NCBI RefSeq assembly: GCF_018917525.1
Contig: NZ_JAHLOS010000008.1
Span: 1 to 64,000, forward strand
Direction of reading: 5' to 3'
DNA length: 64,000 bases
DNA from: Enterococcus raffinosus
GTDB lineage: Bacteria > Bacillota > Bacilli > Lactobacillales > Enterococcaceae
Numbering within the stretch: position 1 is the first letter of the stretch; each line of letters opens with the position of its first letter. The notes below the pieces were generated by a model. The model saw only the letters and a list, made by a program, of their open reading frames with translations, did not search any database and was not told where the DNA came from. A program made the position numbers and the translations under genes. Below are positions 9,021 to 21,530 of this stretch, in pieces.

Positions 9021-9052
9021 TTGTATCTTTTATGTTAATATAAAAGATACAA
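9021..9052. promoter_or_regulatory. Perfect 13-bp inverted repeat just upstream of a ribosome site
   Basis: TTGTATCTTTTAT (9021-9033) and its exact complement ATAAAAGATACAA (9040-9052) flank six bases and end one base before the AGGAGG of the next gene. This could be an operator for the DNA-binding protein encoded downstream, or an mRNA hairpin next to its ribosome site. Which of these it is cannot be told from sequence. Confidence 0.6.
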
Positions 9053-9067
9053 TAGGAGGTGGAGAAG

Positions 9068-9898
9068 ATGAGAAACAATGAGGATGAAAAAAAGAAAGAA
9101 AGTACATATGAGTTGCTACTCAGATTAACTCAAATAAAAGAAGATGGGATATTAGTAAATGTTAGATATGATGAAGAAGTTCATGATATTCTATTCTCTT
9201 GGATAAAAGAAGCAGAAAAATTGAAGAGAGAAAATGATAAATTAAGAAAACTCCTTCATATAAAAATAACAGACCAAGTGGATAAAAGAATAAAACATGA
9301 TTATGAACAAGAACGATCAAAAGTAAATAAATTGGAAATTGAGAATAAAGAAGCACAAGAAAGAATCGAAAAATTGGAAGAGCAATTAAAGAAATACCGT
9401 AGAAATATAGACTTGGATAGCCAATTTATAAACACAAGGAAGCAGCTTGAATTAAAAGAGAATGACACCTATTCAAGCGAGAATACCAATAGTACTGATA
9501 AAGAAATAAAAGAATTTTTTGAAGAGATGGACAAAATATTATCTGATTTGGGTGAAGCCTCTGAAAGTTTAGATGATACCAGTGAAGATTCAAATAAAGT
9601 ATGGCCATTTATTTATCAGAAACAGCGTAATAAAGAAGAATTAACTCCAGAATTGAAAGAAAGAAGACGGGAAGAGCTACGTGGAAAACGTGGTGGATGT
9701 CAATTGTCAGATAAGCAGATCGAACGTTTGTTGCTTATTTATAAAAATAAAGATCGAGTTCCAGTAACTCAAGCAATAAGCAAGTTGGCAATTACACGTA
9801 GGACCTATTATAGAGTGATTAATTTAGCTTACACCTATGAAGAAACTAGAAAGAGAATTAGAAAAATTGCTGATAAGCTTGGGGTAGTCTTACCATAA
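9068..9898 (+). CDS. Coiled-coil protein with C-terminal helix-turn-helix
   Basis: 276-residue, strongly charged protein that I do not recognise as a named family. Residues about 50-125 are a long coiled coil (heptad-like EIENKEAQERIEKLEEQ). Residues about 125-185 are acidic and Ser-rich. The basic C-terminus (about 205-270) contains GKRGGCQLSDKQIERLL and then ITRRTYYRVINLA, which looks like a helix-turn-helix of the resolvase or transposase-helper type. I chose the ATG at 9068, 8 bases after AGGAGG, over a GTG at 9059. It stands alone behind a perfect palindrome, so self-regulation is plausible. It could be a plasmid or phage-type DNA-binding protein. Confidence 0.75.
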   Translation: MRNNEDEKKKESTYELLLRLTQIKEDGILVNVRYDEEVHDILFSWIKEAEKLKRENDKLRKLLHIKITDQVDKRIKHDYEQERSKVNKLEIENKEAQERIEKLEEQLKKYRRNIDLDSQFINTRKQLELKENDTYSSENTNSTDKEIKEFFEEMDKILSDLGEASESLDDTSEDSNKVWPFIYQKQRNKEELTPELKERRREELRGKRGGCQLSDKQIERLLLIYKNKDRVPVTQAISKLAITRRTYYRVINLAYTYEETRKRIRKIADKLGVVLP

Positions 9899-9954
9899 AT
9901 GAAAAATGCCATAATACAAAATACAGAATTTTTTTAATGCATATGAACAATATA

Positions 9955-10066
9955 GGAAATGGTCAAGTTAATGTCGTTATTACTGATTATTAACTAGCGC
10001 AGAAGCCGATAAACCAGTGTGTTTTCGCTATATACCGATAAAAGGACGCATCATCAGCTAGACTAG
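9955..10066 (+). pseudogene. 3'-terminal remnant of a second aryl-sulfate sulfotransferase gene
   Basis: The last 15 sense codons before the TAG at 10064-10066 (from 10019) read VFSLYTDKRTHHQLD. This aligns with the C-terminus RFSLYNNNWTYQLN of the sulfotransferase ending at 6289. Further upstream, DNA similarity continues with small deletions: ACTAGCGCA matches the TSA codons, and NGQVNVVI resembles DGETVINI. Stops and frameshifts interrupt the frame. The downstream 42 bases, including the terminator, are nearly identical to those at 6287. The rest of this second copy has been lost or replaced by the AT-rich island. Confidence 0.7.
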
Positions 10067-10078
10067 AAATAAGTAGAA

Positions 10079-10106
10079 GCTGCGGAAATTTTCCGCAGCT
10101 TTTTTT
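10079..10106. terminator. Duplicate of the sulfotransferase terminator
   Basis: GCTGCGGAAA pairs with TTTCCGCAGC, followed by seven T. It now serves the remnant gene and may also help end the AraC gene that comes from the other side. Confidence 0.85.
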
Positions 10107-10112
10107 ACGGTA

Positions 10113-10949
10113 TTAATTAATAATAAATTTCTTCCGATAAGTCGAAGGAGCGATGCCTAGTTTAGAATGGAAGAACTTTGAAAAATACGAAGAGGAAGAA
10201 AATCCGGTTTCATAGGCAATTTCAGTAATCGATAGTGAACTCTTTCGTAGCAGTGAACAGGCTTTTTGCAACTTTAGTTCCTGAATATATTCACTAGGCC
10301 CGATACCTTTATGGGTCTGAAATAGCTTGTATAGATAGGTTCGATCAATGCTGTTCGCTTTCGAAATTTGATTGACGCTGAGATTTTCTGAGATATTGTC
10401 ATCAATGTAATTCAGAATTTTTTTAAACAGGTGCTCACTTTGTGGTGTATCATCTGTTTTTTTATTTATTCTATCGAGGGTGTCGAATAGAATAAAGGAA
10501 GAGGCCATCGTGCGAAAATGATCATTTTTTTTGAACGCTTCGTAGATATCTTGGAACAGATCATCCATTCGATGATCAAAGGAGTGACTGATGACACAAT
10601 TGGATTTGTTTAATTTTAAATCTGAAAAATAGTGATCCATTAACATACCTGAAAATCCTACCCAGCGATACTGCCAAGGGTTCTCGCGATTAGGATAATA
10701 TACATTTTTACAATTCGATGGGATGATGAAAAAGTCTCCGGCTGTAATTTTTCTTTCAGGAAAAAAAGGTGTTGAAAAATAGCCTTCTCCGGCGACACAA
10801 TAATGAATCACCCAATAATCAATCGGAGCGTACTCCATAGGCTTGGTTGAGCGACATTGTTCATAACCAACTTCGCAAACATGAAACTCTGAACTTAGCA
10901 TTTCATTGTTTATTAAAATACTGACATCGCTTGGTAATGAGCTGTACAT
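10113..10949 (-). CDS. AraC-family regulator of the permease/beta-galactosidase operon
   Basis: 278-residue regulator. The N-terminal cupin-like sensor (about 20-150) includes VHYC and GDFFIIPSNCKNVYYP, typical of sugar-binding AraC proteins. The C-terminal double helix-turn-helix (about 175-275) has ISKANSIDRTYLYKLFQTHKG and the signature ITEIAYETGFSSSSYFSKFFHSKLG. It starts with an AAAGGAG site. It is divergent from the permease/lacZ pair by 131 bases and so is probably their activator. The effector is unknown. Confidence 0.93.
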   Translation of the reverse strand: MYSSLPSDVSILINNEMLSSEFHVCEVGYEQCRSTKPMEYAPIDYWVIHYCVAGEGYFSTPFFPERKITAGDFFIIPSNCKNVYYPNRENPWQYRWVGFSGMLMDHYFSDLKLNKSNCVISHSFDHRMDDLFQDIYEAFKKNDHFRTMASSFILFDTLDRINKKTDDTPQSEHLFKKILNYIDDNISENLSVNQISKANSIDRTYLYKLFQTHKGIGPSEYIQELKLQKACSLLRKSSLSITEIAYETGFSSSSYFSKFFHSKLGIAPSTYRKKFIIN

Positions 10950-11028
10950 CTGAATACTCCTTTTATAAAAAAATGTGAAGAGTCAACATTATTACAAGTT
11001 TTTGGAAACATTTCTTATTTTTTATATC

Positions 11029-11042
11029 ATGAAAGCGCTATA
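11029..11042 (+). promoter_or_regulatory. Candidate cre (CcpA) site upstream of permease/lacZ
   Basis: ATGAAAGCGCTATA matches the catabolite-responsive consensus WTGNAANCGNWNNCW except for one C. It lies about 40 bases before the start codon, downstream of the likely promoter, a usual place for CcpA roadblock repression. Confidence 0.45.
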
Positions 11043-11056
11043 AAATCAATGTGTAA

Positions 11057-15639
<4,583 letters not shown>

Positions 15640-15650
15640 AAAATAAATCA

Positions 15651-15709
15651 AAACTCTCTTCAGTTCAAGAAATGGTTAATTGCCATTGATGAATGATGGG
15701 AGTTTTTTT
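15651..15709 (+). terminator. Terminator after lacZ
   Basis: AAACTC (15651-15656) pairs with GAGTTT (15700-15705) around an inner AATGG/CCATT hairpin, followed by a T run. Confidence 0.65.
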
Positions 15710-15840
15710 GCGGGAAGGCTGACTCTTGATCAGCGGGTTGAAAATTTACCAATTTTGACCCAGAAATTGAGTAGAAATTTATCTCGTACTACGATAGAGT
15801 ATTTAGTAACAACACGTTATCGCTGATGGAGGTTGAAGGA

Positions 15841-16302
15841 ATGGCAAATAGAGACTGGTACCAAAAAAGAGAAGGACAAGCAGAGCATTTGGTTTATTTA
15901 GACAACGAAGGCAAGGAATTGGAAAAATTGATCAATGGTGAGAAAACAATGATTATTCGCGGTTCGGCTGGCAAGAAGAGTCCGCTTGGTGGGCGAGCGA
16001 AAGAGAACGATATTCTATACTTTGTTGAAAAGGGCGGGAAAATGGAAATCACTCATCGTGGTGTGTTAACCAAAGTGATTGAGAAATACAAAATGACTCC
16101 GGAAGAATCGACCGATTTTATCGAAGGGTTTGGGCAGGAGCTGAATCTATCTAAAAAGCAAAAAGTGCGATGGCATGGGAAAAAGTGCATCGGGCTCTAT
16201 GAGGTTAGCCATCTAGAGAAGATTGAACCTTTCTATTATAATCGCGAAAAAAATATGGATGACTGGATTATTACAGATAACATCGACGATATTAAATTGT
16301 AA
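15841..16302 (+). CDS. Hypothetical protein
   Basis: 153-residue soluble, charged protein with no signal or membrane segment; I do not recognise it. It shows IIRGSAGKKSPLGGRA (about 45-60), then GDILYFVEKGG-like beta strands and MTPEESTDFIEGFGQELNLS. The mix of beta strands and a basic loop could suit a small ligand-binding or ASCH-like fold, but that is a guess. I prefer the ATG at 15841, 8 bases after GGAGG, over the in-frame ATG at 15826. It is a single gene between two terminators. Confidence 0.8.
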   Translation: MANRDWYQKREGQAEHLVYLDNEGKELEKLINGEKTMIIRGSAGKKSPLGGRAKENDILYFVEKGGKMEITHRGVLTKVIEKYKMTPEESTDFIEGFGQELNLSKKQKVRWHGKKCIGLYEVSHLEKIEPFYYNREKNMDDWIITDNIDDIKL

Positions 16303-16320
16303 AAAGGCGGATTTTTTAAG

Positions 16321-16366
16321 TAGCCACCTAATGACTAGGCTCAACGGTCATTGGGTGGTTATTTTT
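16321..16366 (+). terminator. Terminator
   Basis: GCCACCTAATGAC pairs with GTCATTGGGTGGTT, followed by ATTTTTG. It ends the hypothetical gene upstream. Confidence 0.85.
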
Positions 16367-16464
16367 GTGAGAAGTAAATTAGCAGATTTGTTATTGACGG
16401 GGGAATGCTCATATGAAATAATAAACATATGAATATGCAATCATATATAAAAGGAGGGATCGGC

Positions 16465-17028
16465 ATGTTGATACGTGTCAGCGCATTGCTTGGTTTAACA
16501 GCCTTCTATTTGATTTATCTTGGGAAGGCATGGCTACTAAGAAAACAGGGAATCAAGGTTAACTTACTGGGTGACAAACAGAGTTCGCATGAAAAATATT
16601 TTGAAATTGTTTTGCGGATCATAACTGGAGTTGGTGCGCTTATTCAGTTTCTTGCGCCATTTTTCTTTGCTGTGAATCAAACGGGCTGGGGATATGCTGG
16701 ATTAGTTTTGACTTTTTTAGGAGTAGTTTTATTCTTTGTTGCGGTCAAAGCGATGGGATTGAATTGGCGAGCGGGCTTTAATGAGCAACAACGAACAGAT
16801 TTAGTGACTACTGGAATTTATCGGGTTAGTCGAAATCCGGCTTTTGTGGCCTTTGATTTGTTGTATCTGGGCTTTGCGTTAATTTTTCCGAATGTCTTGA
16901 TGATTGTAATGGCGGTGCTAGCACTTTTCCTGTTTCATTGGCAGATTCGCGGAGAGGAAAACTATTTGATCGCTGTTTTTGGAGATCGCTATCGGGAATA
17001 TCAAAAAGCGGTAAGAAGATATCTGTGA
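16465..17028 (+). CDS. Membrane methyltransferase of the isoprenylcysteine carboxyl methyltransferase type
   Basis: 187-residue membrane protein with about five hydrophobic segments. The C-terminal half has the ICMT/PEMT-type signature: TTGIYRVSRNPAFVAFDLLYLG, then the HWQIRGEENYLIAVFGDRYREYQKAVRRY tail. In the family this binds S-adenosylmethionine and methylates lipid-like or prenylated substrates at the membrane. The bacterial substrate is mostly unknown. The start at 16465 follows AAGGAGGG by four bases; the longer frame from 16429 has no ribosome site. It stands alone with no obvious partner. Confidence 0.85.
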   Translation: MLIRVSALLGLTAFYLIYLGKAWLLRKQGIKVNLLGDKQSSHEKYFEIVLRIITGVGALIQFLAPFFFAVNQTGWGYAGLVLTFLGVVLFFVAVKAMGLNWRAGFNEQQRTDLVTTGIYRVSRNPAFVAFDLLYLGFALIFPNVLMIVMAVLALFLFHWQIRGEENYLIAVFGDRYREYQKAVRRYL

Positions 17029-17168
17029 TCCGAACATTCACAAAGCATCTGTATTGAATCCAATTATTTTCCAATCGATTTCATTTTCGCTAGACTAGAG
17101 AGGTCGAGACAATTTCACGATTAAAGTCAAAATAGTTCGTTATTGTGAAATATGAGGGGATGAAGGAA

Positions 17169-18314
17169 ATGGCATTTATCGGTGTTTTGTGTTTGATTTT
17201 AATCAGTACTACAATTGCAAGTCATTTTTTTAGGAGATTTGGGATACCTGCGGTGATTGGCCAGCTGCTGGTGGGGATTTTGTTAGGAACGGCTGGCTTC
17301 AATTTGGTTCATCCGGATATTTTAGTGGAGGATTTTTCTGAGATCGGCGTAATCCTATTGATGTTTTTGGCGGGGATCGAAAGTGATTTGTCCTTGCTTA
17401 AGAAATATTTCCGACCAGGGATGTATGTGGCCGTTTTGGGCATTTTTTTTCCGGTTTTGCTGGGGACGCTTGGCGGGATTGTTTTTCAGATTCAATTAAA
17501 TGAAGCCTTTTTCTTAGGACTGATCTTAGCGGCAACATCTGTCAGTATTTCGGTTGAGGTATTGAAGGAATTGAATGTAGTCAATACTAAAGAAGGCTCG
17601 ACGATTCTCGGGGCTTCAGTGGTGGATGATATATTAGTCGTCTTGATCGTCAGCTTGAGCATGTCCTTCTTAGGGGCGAATGGCGGAAATGATCGGCCGC
17701 TGGGAATCATGTTGGTAGAACAGGTGCTGTTTTTTGCCGGCGTATTTCTTTTGATTCGCTGGGGAGCACCGTATTTGATGCGGTTGAGTAAAAAGCTTTT
17801 AGCGGAATCATCGGTGATTATTGTTTCGCTGATTCTTTGTTTAAGTATGTCCTATTTAGCAGATTTTATCGGTTTAAGCTCTGTGATTGGGGCATTTTTC
17901 ACTGGCGTTGCAATCGGTCAGACGAAGGATTGGAAGGATGTTCAAACGAATGTAGAGGCCATTGGCTATGCGGTATTTATCCCAGTTTTCTTTGTAAGTA
18001 TCGGATTAGAGGTCTCCTTTGCGGGAATCAGTAAACAGCTGGTGTTCATCTTGCTTTTGACAATAATCGCGATTGCTTCAAAGCTTGCTGGAGGCTTCAT
18101 TGGCGGGAAATTGGCTGGCTTTGGCAATACTAGCAGCTTAATGGTGGGCTCTGGAATGGTCTCGCGCGGAGAGATGGCCTTGATCATTGTTCAGCTAGGC
18201 TATCAAAGCGGATTAGTCACAGATCATTATTATTCAGCATTTATTCTAATCATTTTGTTTACTACCTTAGCTTCACCATTCTTATTAAAAAGCTTTACAA
18301 GAAAAATCTACTGA
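17169..18314 (+). CDS. Cation:proton antiporter, NapA/KefB (CPA2) type
   Basis: 381-residue membrane protein with about 12 segments. Signatures include RFGIPAVIGQLLVGILLG, GVILLMFLAGIESD and the paired acidic residues in GASVVDDILVV that carry ions in CPA2 antiporters. I prefer the ATG at 17169, 9 bases after GAGGGG, because it also matches the start of the close paralogue at 35185. No TrkA-N or regulatory domain follows, so it is the short NapA-like form. It exchanges Na+ or K+ for protons. Transcribed alone, with its own terminator. Confidence 0.93.
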   Translation: MAFIGVLCLILISTTIASHFFRRFGIPAVIGQLLVGILLGTAGFNLVHPDILVEDFSEIGVILLMFLAGIESDLSLLKKYFRPGMYVAVLGIFFPVLLGTLGGIVFQIQLNEAFFLGLILAATSVSISVEVLKELNVVNTKEGSTILGASVVDDILVVLIVSLSMSFLGANGGNDRPLGIMLVEQVLFFAGVFLLIRWGAPYLMRLSKKLLAESSVIIVSLILCLSMSYLADFIGLSSVIGAFFTGVAIGQTKDWKDVQTNVEAIGYAVFIPVFFVSIGLEVSFAGISKQLVFILLLTIIAIASKLAGGFIGGKLAGFGNTSSLMVGSGMVSRGEMALIIVQLGYQSGLVTDHYYSAFILIILFTTLASPFLLKSFTRKIY

Positions 18315-18319
18315 TTAAA

Positions 18320-18359
18320 ACCGACTACCTAATCGGCATATGCTGATTAGGTAGTTTTG
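18320..18359 (+). terminator. Terminator after the first antiporter
   Basis: ACTACCTAATC pairs perfectly with GATTAGGTAGT around a 10-base loop, followed by TTTTG. Confidence 0.85.
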
Positions 18360-18371
18360 CGTTTATTCGCA

Positions 18372-18403
18372 ATAAAAAACCTGCCAGTAATTTTACTGAC
18401 AGG
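18372..18403 (-). terminator. Terminator of the amt gene
   Basis: On the minus strand CCTGTCAGTAA pairs with TTACTGGCAGG (one mismatch), followed by TTTTTTATT. Confidence 0.85.
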
Positions 18404-18450
18404 TGAAGCAGATTAAGCCTATGAGAATGGAAGGATTGATTTGACGGAGC

Positions 18451-20226
18451 TTAATCTGCGGTGTACCCCTGAAGTGCTTCGGTTCCTTCATCGCTGTTAC
18501 TGATGCGAACCACATTATCCATTGCTGAAACGAAGATTTTGCCATCGCCAGGTTTTCCGGTATGCAAAATTTGCTTCATGGTATTGATCACTTGATGAAT
18601 CGGAATGCTGCTGATCACCACATCGACTTTTACTTTTGGCAGAAGCTTCGTTGGGACCACTGAACCACGGTAATACTCGGTATTGCCTTTTTGAATCCCA
18701 TGACCTAAGACCTGCGTAACGGTTAGGCCTTCGATTCCGATTTTTTCTAATCCTTGTTTTAACTCATCTAGTTTGTTCTCGTTGATCACAACAGAGACCA
18801 TCGAGATCGGCAGATTTTCCACCGTGCTTTGAGGAACTTTGCGCCATGCGGCTTTTGGATCAGCAGAGGCAGCAGTCGTCGTTTCTGTCGCTGATAGTTG
18901 AATATCTGCGGTATCCGTAGCTAAAACAGGTTCTTTAGCAAACATGTTCGTAGCTGAAAGTGCCGGGTTTGATTGCGGTAGGTCGGTAGCATTTGTCATA
19001 TCCGGAGTCACTACAAAACCGCTGTAAGCACTTTGCAGACCGTGTTCTGTTACATCTAATCCGGCTAATTCCACGTCTTCCGAAACGCGTAAGCCTACGG
19101 TGTATTTCAATGCCAAAAACAGCACGGTCGTCGTTGCACCCACCCAAGCCGCAGTGACTAAAACACCAAAGATTTGAGTAATGATAAAGCTCGTTCCACC
19201 GCCATAGAAAAGTCCGCCGTCTAAGGCTAGTAGCCCGGTCAAAATCGTCCCAAAAGCTCCGCAGACGCCATGCACGGCTACTGCACCGACAGGATCATCG
19301 ACACGTACTTTTTTATCAATAAATTCAACGGCGAAAATCATGGCAGTTCCGGCTAATAAACCGATCACGCTAGCCCCAGCAGAGCTGACCATGTCGCAGC
19401 CGGCGGTAATCCCAACTAATCCAGCTAAAGTACCATTTAGCGTCAAAGAGACATCTGGCTTTTTGTATTTGATCCAAGATACGATTAAGGCTGCTAGTGT
19501 TCCGGTTGCTGCGGCGATATTGGTGTTGACCAGCACATTTGAAGCTACCAGCATCGTATCGTCGCCAGTCATTGAGGTGGTCGAGCCACCGTTGAACCCA
19601 AACCAAGAGAACCAAAGAATAAAGACACCTAAAGCGGCAAGAGTCAGATTGTGACCGGGGATCGCGTTTGATTTTTTGTCCTTCGTGTATTTACCGATGC
19701 GGGGACCAACGATCGCAGCACCAGTGAAGGCAGCAATTCCCCCAACCATATGAACGGCTGTTGAACCGGCGAAATCATGGAAGCCCATTTCAGCTAAAAA
19801 GCCGCCGCCCCAAATCCAATGACCTGAGATCGGGTAGATTAAGCCGCTTATCACTGCGCTGAAGATGCAGTAAGCGATAAAGTTGGTACGTTCAGCCATC
19901 GCTCCTGAAACAATCGTTGCCGCGGTGGCACAAAAGACTGTTTGGAAAAGCAGAAATGTTGGTGTCGGCAAATCAAATGTAAGAGAATTTCCGGCAAATA
20001 AATGAATGCCCCCAAAAATGGCACTGCTTCCGCCGAACATAATACCAAAACCAATGATCCAATAAAGGACCGTTCCAAAACAAAAATCGATCAAATTCTT
20101 CATGATAATGTTCCCAGCGTTTTTTGCTCTAGTAAAGCCAGACTCCACTAAGGTAAATCCTGCCTGCATGAAAAACACTAGAAAAGCACCTAACAACGTC
20201 CAAATAACATCCACTGACGAATACAT
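18451..20226 (-). CDS. amt: Ammonium transporter fused to a C-terminal PII (GlnK) domain
   Basis: 591 residues, about 180 more than a normal AmtB. Residues about 1-405 are the 11-segment ammonium channel, with DFAGSTAVHMVGG and GVCGAFGTILTG marking the conserved pore region. A Ser/Thr/Ala-rich linker (about 420-470) leads to a complete PII domain (about 474-591): KLDELKQGLEKIGIEGLTV, the T-loop start EYYRG, LPKVKVDVVI, and the ATP-binding TGKPGDGKIFV. The T-loop tyrosine that is uridylylated in enteric GlnB/GlnK (position of AEY) is replaced by SVV, so that modification cannot occur here. The fusion puts the channel's gate-keeper in cis. Two GlnR-like boxes upstream predict nitrogen control. 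Confidence 0.93.
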   Translation of the reverse strand: MYSSVDVIWTLLGAFLVFFMQAGFTLVESGFTRAKNAGNIIMKNLIDFCFGTVLYWIIGFGIMFGGSSAIFGGIHLFAGNSLTFDLPTPTFLLFQTVFCATAATIVSGAMAERTNFIAYCIFSAVISGLIYPISGHWIWGGGFLAEMGFHDFAGSTAVHMVGGIAAFTGAAIVGPRIGKYTKDKKSNAIPGHNLTLAALGVFILWFSWFGFNGGSTTSMTGDDTMLVASNVLVNTNIAAATGTLAALIVSWIKYKKPDVSLTLNGTLAGLVGITAGCDMVSSAGASVIGLLAGTAMIFAVEFIDKKVRVDDPVGAVAVHGVCGAFGTILTGLLALDGGLFYGGGTSFIITQIFGVLVTAAWVGATTTVLFLALKYTVGLRVSEDVELAGLDVTEHGLQSAYSGFVVTPDMTNATDLPQSNPALSATNMFAKEPVLATDTADIQLSATETTTAASADPKAAWRKVPQSTVENLPISMVSVVINENKLDELKQGLEKIGIEGLTVTQVLGHGIQKGNTEYYRGSVVPTKLLPKVKVDVVISSIPIHQVINTMKQILHTGKPGDGKIFVSAMDNVVRISNSDEGTEALQGYTAD

Positions 20227-20246
20227 ACTATCAATCCTTTCGTTTG

Positions 20247-20263
20247 TGTTAACTTTTCTAACA
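20247..20263. promoter_or_regulatory. GlnR/TnrA-like box, proximal
   Basis: TGTTAACTTTTCTAACA fits the TGTNAN7TNACA core of GlnR/TnrA boxes. It is about 20 bases before the amt start, a place where binding would block transcription. Confidence 0.6.
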
Positions 20264-20349
20264 TGTTACACAGAAAATGATGAGATTTCAATGGATTTTC
20301 CAATTAAATTTTAATTTTGGCAATAAAAATCAAAAAAGAAGACATTTTA

Positions 20350-20366
20350 TGTGAGGTTTTGTTACA
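20350..20366. promoter_or_regulatory. GlnR/TnrA-like box, distal
   Basis: TGTGAGGTTTTGTTACA (minus strand TGTAACAAAACCTCACA) again fits the TGTNAN7TNACA core. It lies 103 bases from the proximal box, so paired binding or looping is possible. Confidence 0.6.
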
Positions 20367-20463
20367 TGAGCGGTTTGAGACGAGGGGTCCCCAAAGCGCT
20401 TATTTTGTATAGGGGGGAGATTTTTTCTCGGTACATCTACGATTCAGCCGAACTTTTCTAATT

Positions 20464-20505
20464 CAAAAAGCAAAACTACGCCTGATTGATGTGCATCAGG
20501 CGTAG
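20464..20505 (-). terminator. Terminator of the DUF488 gene
   Basis: CTACGCCTGAT (20476-20486) pairs perfectly with ATCAGGCGTAG (20495-20505). T-rich sequence follows on the minus strand. Confidence 0.85.
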
Positions 20506-20511
20506 GATCTT

Positions 20512-20859
20512 TTATTGAAGAATTTCATATAGGACATGAGCGTTGTTTTCCGTCTCATTTTTTGCACCGTAGACTAGGGTGACGGTTTGGTGTTGCTTGA
20601 TAATGGCTTTTAATTGCTCCAGTGCTTCTTTTTGCGGGCCGCTTTGTAGTTCCTGGCGATACTTTACTTGGAATTCTGGATATTTTTCAGAATCATGATT
20701 GAACCATTTGCGTAATTCAGGACTTGGTGCGATTTCCTTTAGCCACAAATCGACTTTTTCCGTTTCTTTAGATTTTCCTCGTGGCCATAGGCGATCTACT
20801 AATACGCGATAACCATCGGTTTCTTCTGCTGGTAAATAGGCTCTTTTCAGTTTTAACAT
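20512..20859 (-). CDS. DUF488 (YeaO-like) protein
   Basis: 115-residue cytoplasmic protein. It matches the short DUF488 form: YRVLVDRLWPRGKSKE near residue 18, WLKEIAPSPELRKWFNHD and YRQELQ. The conserved RLWPRG and KWFNHD motifs are intact. The family is widespread and its biochemical role is unsettled. I chose the ATG at 20859, 8 bases after GGAAG, over the in-frame GTG at 20868. It is transcribed alone. Confidence 0.88.
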   Translation of the reverse strand: MLKLKRAYLPAEETDGYRVLVDRLWPRGKSKETEKVDLWLKEIAPSPELRKWFNHDSEKYPEFQVKYRQELQSGPQKEALEQLKAIIKQHQTVTLVYGAKNETENNAHVLYEILQ

Positions 20860-21010
20860 GCTGAACACTTCCTTTGCTCTTTTATTTTAGCAAAGACAGT
20901 GATAAAGAGTGAGTAAAGTAACTTTTGTGGATGAGAGATTTTATGCTGCTGCGAATATCTGATAAAATAATAAGAAACTAAACACGTAACGGATCTGAAA
21001 GGCGGTTCTC

Positions 21011-21373
21011 ATGGTTGCATTTTTATTACTATTTAGAAGCTTGTGGCACATCTTAAAAATTTTGTTTCGACAGGAAGAGCAAAAAGCGATCATGTTGGCG
21101 CTATTGTTTATTTTGCTGATCGGGACGGTTTTTTATCATAATGTCGAGGGAATGACGTATCTCGACGCATTGTATTTTTCTGTCATGACTTTAGCGACGG
21201 TCGGGTATGGGGATTTAGCGCCCCAGACAGCTTTAGGGAAACTGTTTACGATTATCTATGTTTTGATCGGTGTGGGGATCATTACGGGTGTAATCGCGAA
21301 TTTCAGTCGGGCTTTGGCTGAGTATCATAAACAGAAAAAGCATCACGAGAAAAGCACACCGGTAAATAAGTAG
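21011..21373 (+). CDS. Small two-segment potassium channel
   Basis: 120-residue membrane protein with an N-terminal basic stretch, a first membrane segment (about 32-50), a pore loop and a second segment (about 78-100). The pore carries the selectivity filter TVGYGD in LATVGYGDLAP. This is the minimal M1-P-M2 (Ion_trans_2) form that assembles as a tetramer. No cytoplasmic RCK domain is attached; the protein ends in a charged KKHHEKS tail. The ribosome site is GAAAGG, 8 bases before ATG. Confidence 0.9.
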   Translation: MVAFLLLFRSLWHILKILFRQEEQKAIMLALLFILLIGTVFYHNVEGMTYLDALYFSVMTLATVGYGDLAPQTALGKLFTIIYVLIGVGIITGVIANFSRALAEYHKQKKHHEKSTPVNK

Positions 21374-21400
21374 TAACGGTTTTTAACAGCCGAATAAAAT

Positions 21401-21440
21401 AAAAGCAGGAAACGAATGACTCATTCGCTACCTGCTTTTA
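21401..21440 (+). terminator. Terminator after the potassium channel gene
   Basis: AAAAGCAGG...CGAATGA pairs with TCATTCG...CCTGCTTTTA, a long stem with a T run. Confidence 0.85.
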
Positions 21441-21530
21441 CTAGGTTTCGCTGTTTCGTCATCGAGAGGGGAAGAAAGAAGTGTTTACTTTCTGCTTTTT
21501 TTCCGCCAAAATAACCATGAGGTGAATGCG

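Noticed and set aside
6287-10107. Attachment-site (attL/attR) reading of the 42-base direct repeat
   Set aside because: The similarity continues upstream into coding sequence for a diverged sulfotransferase C-terminus, and no integrase or recombinase gene lies between the copies. A decayed gene duplicate explains the repeat better.
16223-16432. 69-codon open frame overlapping the end of the hypothetical gene at 15841
   Set aside because: It crosses the terminator at 16321-16366 and has no ribosome site.
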